64,000 nucleotides of DNA from Saprospiraceae bacterium (lineage in GTDB: Bacteria > Bacteroidota > Bacteroidia > Chitinophagales > Saprospiraceae). The DNA lies in assembly GCA_019638385.1 (NCBI GenBank), contig JAHBTW010000005.1, positions 62,001 through 126,000 of the forward strand. Reading direction: 5' to 3'. Each line of letters starts with the position of its first letter. The first letter of the stretch is position 1. The notes beneath the pieces were generated by a model that did no database searches, had not been told where the DNA came from, and was given only the letters and a program-made list of their open reading frames with translations. This document shows positions 61,608 through 64,000 of the stretch, piece by piece. The position numbers and the translations under genes were made by a program.

Positions 61608-62287
61608 AAACGAACTGCATCATCGTGGAAGACGAACCGCTCGCACTCGAACGCGCGCGCGGATATGTATTAAAAATACCGGCGCTCCACCTCTCGGCCA
61701 CTTTCGACAATGCCCTCGAAGCGATGGGGTTCCTTCGTTCTAATCCGGTTGACCTGATGTTTCTCGACATCCACCTCGGCGAGGTGTCGGGCATACAGTT
61801 GTTGGAAAATACGCGGCCCGGCTGTCAGGTCATTCTCACTACCGCCTACCATGAGTACGCGCTCAAGGGCTTCGATTTGAAAGTGGCCGATTACCTGCTC
61901 AAGCCTTATACCTTCGAGCGATTCCTGCAAGCGGTGGATCGCGCATTACAACTGGCGGCCAAAACCGCGCCCGCGCAAGCCCCTGCTTTTATTTTTGTAA
62001 AAACAGAAAACCGCCTCGAAAAAGTCCTGCTCGACGAGGTGCTCTACATTGAAGGCATGGGCGATTACCGTTGCATCCACACGCTCCGCAAGCGCATTAT
62101 GACGCAACAAACCTTCGGCCAATTTGAGCAGGAAATCCCGCCGGCTGCGCTGTGCAGGGTACATAAGTCGTATATGGTAGCGCCCGGAAAAATTGACTCC
62201 ATCGAAAAAGATCGCATCTATATGCAGGGCAAAATCATTCCGGTTTCGGAAACGTACAAGCAGGCGTTTTATGCCTTGCTGGCATAG
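61604..62287 (+). CDS. LytTR family response regulator
   Basis: The 227-residue protein has a receiver domain (CIIVEDEPLA, phospho-acceptor Asp in LMFLDIHLGEVSG, Lys in LLKPYTFERF) and a C-terminal LytTR DNA-binding domain (KTENRLEKVLLDEVLYIEGMGDY, LCRVHKSYMVAPGKIDSI). It is the partner of the preceding kinase and likely controls the ABC exporter operon it belongs to. Its target site was not identified. Confidence 0.95.
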   Translation: MKTNCIIVEDEPLALERARGYVLKIPALHLSATFDNALEAMGFLRSNPVDLMFLDIHLGEVSGIQLLENTRPGCQVILTTAYHEYALKGFDLKVADYLLKPYTFERFLQAVDRALQLAAKTAPAQAPAFIFVKTENRLEKVLLDEVLYIEGMGDYRCIHTLRKRIMTQQTFGQFEQEIPPAALCRVHKSYMVAPGKIDSIEKDRIYMQGKIIPVSETYKQAFYALLA

Positions 62288-62308
62288 CTTTGTAGGCATA
62301 CCTCACTC

Positions 62309-64000
62309 CTACAAGGGCCAAAAAAACATAATCAGCGGTACGCCGATCAACACGATGAGGATTTCCAACGGCAGCCCCATGCGCCAATAGTCGGTAAACT
62401 TATAGCCGCCCGGCCCCATTACCAGCGTATTGGATTGATGCCCGATGGGCGTGAGAAATGCACAGGAAGCCCCCACCGCAACCGCTATCAGAAACGGATC
62501 GGACGATACGCCGAGTCCCTTGGCTACATTGAGGCTGATGGGCGCCATGAGCACTACGGTAGCGGCATTGTTGATAACATCGGACAAGGTCATCGTCACG
62601 ATGAGCACTACGGCGAGCATGCCCCACAGCGGCAGCCGGGCGCCGAGATGGAGAATTTGCCCGGCGATCAGCTCTGCGCCGCCGGTGGTTTCCAATGCAG
62701 CGCCCACCGGTAACAAGGCCCCCAGCAGCACAATCACCGGCCAGTCAATACTGGTGTAAATTTCCCGCAAAGGGATCATTTTGCTCAATACCATCAACAG
62801 CGCGGCGATGGTGAACGCCACCTGTACTTGCACCAGACCCGAAATGATGAGGGCCAGCGCCAGGCCGAAAATGGCGAGTGCGAGAATGACTTTTTTGGGC
62901 TGGCCGAGTGTGAACCCTCTGTCGGCTAAGGGCAGGCAACCCATGTCGCTGAGGCGGTCGTATATTTCTACGGAGTCGCCTTGCAGCAACAGCACATCGC
63001 CGGCCATAAACTCCACCTTGTCCAAGCGTTTGCGAATGCGTTGATCCTGACGGGAAATGGCCAACAGGTTCACCCCGTAGCGGGTGCGCATTCTCATGCC
63101 GGAGGCGGTTCGGCCCAGGATCGGCGAATTGGCCATAATCACGGCCTCTACGCTGGCGATGTTTTCGGCGCCGGCGGCCTTGGCACTCAGGGCTTCTTTG
63201 CCCACTAAGGTGGTTTTGCTGATGTCTAAAAAAGTTTTCAGAGTATCGGCGTCGGACTCAATGGAGAGGATATCGTCGGCCTGCAACACCGTAGCGGCGG
63301 CGGGCGCGTACAGCAGGCGTTTGTCGCGCACGATGCTCAGTACCTGGATGTCTGTTTTGGTCGCCGTTTTGATCTCGCTCAGTTGTAAGCCGTTGAGTTT
63401 TGACTCTTCGGTGATATAGACCTCCGTGATGTAGTCTTCGATGCGAAAACGCTCCTTTTCACCTTTCTCGCTCACCCTTTTGGGAATCAGCCGCCAACCG
63501 ATAAAGGTAATAAACGCCAATCCCACTATGGCGACGCCGACGCCCACCGGGCTGAAATCGAACATGCCGAAAGGGGCGCCCATCGTCTCGGCCCGGAAAG
63601 TGGAAACGATGATATTGGGGGGCGTGCCGATGAGGGTCGTCATGCCGCCGAGCAGAGAGGCAAAGGCAATGGGCATGAGGATGATGGAGGGCGAGTAGCC
63701 ACTTTTGTTGGCAATGTGTATGGCTACCGGCATCAAAATGGCCAGGGCGCCCACGTTGTTCATAAAAGCGGAAGCAATGCATACGATGCCGGACAGGGTG
63801 GCAATTTGCAGCGTCACGTTATTGCCCAGGCGCAGCACCCGGTGTCCGATGGAGTCTATCAGCCCGGAATTTTGCAGCCCTCTGCTGACCACCAGAATCA
63901 TGGCCACTGTAATGACCGCCGGATGTGCAAAACCGGCAAAAGACTCCGCGGCGGGAACAATCCCGGCGAGCACCAATATCAGCAGACATATTATGGAAGC
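62309..64000 (-). CDS. SLC13-type anion/sodium symporter with RCK_C domains (partial at right edge)
   Basis: The frame is open from the stop at 62309 to the right edge, and the residues at the edge (LLILVLAGIVPAAES) are still in a membrane segment, so the N-terminus lies outside. Two halves of transmembrane segments carry the signatures AFMNNVGALAILMPVA, GGMTTLIGTPPNIIVS, LSDVINNAATVVLMAPIS and LTPIGHQSNTLVMGPGGY, as in the DASS/SLC13 permeases. Between them are two TrkA-C/RCK_C regulatory domains (ESKLNGLQLSEIK, NSPILGRTASGMRMR). It probably imports sulfate or dicarboxylate with Na+; the substrate is not certain. Confidence 0.92.
   Translation of the reverse strand, partial: ASIICLLILVLAGIVPAAESFAGFAHPAVITVAMILVVSRGLQNSGLIDSIGHRVLRLGNNVTLQIATLSGIVCIASAFMNNVGALAILMPVAIHIANKSGYSPSIILMPIAFASLLGGMTTLIGTPPNIIVSTFRAETMGAPFGMFDFSPVGVGVAIVGLAFITFIGWRLIPKRVSEKGEKERFRIEDYITEVYITEESKLNGLQLSEIKTATKTDIQVLSIVRDKRLLYAPAAATVLQADDILSIESDADTLKTFLDISKTTLVGKEALSAKAAGAENIASVEAVIMANSPILGRTASGMRMRTRYGVNLLAISRQDQRIRKRLDKVEFMAGDVLLLQGDSVEIYDRLSDMGCLPLADRGFTLGQPKKVILALAIFGLALALIISGLVQVQVAFTIAALLMVLSKMIPLREIYTSIDWPVIVLLGALLPVGAALETTGGAELIAGQILHLGARLPLWGMLAVVLIVTMTLSDVINNAATVVLMAPISLNVAKGLGVSSDPFLIAVAVGASCAFLTPIGHQSNTLVMGPGGYKFTDYWRMGLPLEILIVLIGVPLIMFFWPL

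Noticed and set aside
62288..62320. Hairpin between the LytTR and SLC13 genes as a terminator
   Set aside because: TTGTAGG and CCTACAA can pair, but no T-run follows on either strand.
1..64000. tRNA, rRNA or tmRNA genes
   Set aside because: All wider gaps were read on both strands and no cloverleaf or conserved rRNA/tmRNA segment was recognised; a covariance-model search would be decisive.

Overview
This looks like a chromosomal segment from a member of the Bacteroidota, most likely of the Saprospiria type. Three large secreted proteins end in type IX secretion system (T9SS) sorting domains (one type B, two type A). Several SprB-like repeat modules are present. Many starts are preceded by the Bacteroidota -7 promoter box TAnnTTTG rather than a Shine-Dalgarno sequence, and lipoproteins with a lipobox are common. 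No tRNA, rRNA, transposase, phage gene or CRISPR array was recognised.

Layout. (1) 1-16.6 kb, minus strand: a polymorphic-toxin-like giant protein whose stop overlaps the start of a cytoplasmic beta-propeller protein (candidate immunity partner), then two giant T9SS-sorted proteins and a secreted PIG-L deacetylase cut by the left edge. (2) 16.8-22.3 kb: an AAA/PD-(D/E)XK protein, then a four-gene minus operon with a sugar-nucleotide-type oxidoreductase, a lipoprotein, a polyprenyl-phosphate sugar transferase and a 5' nucleotidase (surface glycan). (3) 22.8-32.7 kb: a dockerin-like T9SS protein, an ammonium transporter, a candidate small RNA with its own promoter and terminator, lipoproteins, a CHAT-like protein without catalytic residues, DUF2141 and NPP-type phosphodiesterase genes. 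(4) 32.7-35.0 kb: trpS, ridA, rpmF and the DUF177 gene. (5) 35.1-44.7 kb: a complete clade II nitrous oxide reduction cluster: nosZ, a membrane gene, nosL, nosD, nosF, nosY and the di-iron repair gene ric on the minus strand, with an Rrf2 regulator, a cytochrome c and a heme-copper-oxidase-like membrane protein on the plus strand. (6) 44.7-50 kb: radical SAM, SET, smpB, DUF6580, DUF5522 and prolyl oligopeptidase genes. (7) 50-56 kb: a 1963-residue alpha-2-macroglobulin carrying a TonB-plug insertion. (8) 56-58.6 kb: an RloA/RloB (AbiL-like) phage-defence pair. (9) 58.8-62.3 kb: an ABC exporter with a LytS/LytTR two-component system. (10) An SLC13-type transporter cut by the right edge.

The most unusual structure is not a gene. 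From 33.7 to 47.4 kb at least nine intergenic gaps are filled by arrays of seven-base words. In the better arrays the words are repeated head to tail and then again as their reverse complement, so the array can fold into one long hairpin. Words differ between arrays but the architecture is constant. One array is read into the C-terminus of NosF. A different palindrome lies in frame in the N-terminus of Ric and recurs upstream of it. A 162 bp element with 16 bp terminal inverted repeats, built inside from eight-base words, separates two convergent genes near 50 kb.

The nos genes plus Ric, cytochrome c and the Rrf2 regulator form one functional unit for N2O respiration and nitrosative stress. 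Two identical dyads, AAAAGAC-N6-GTCTTTT, sit between nosZ and the regulator gene and are the best candidate operators.
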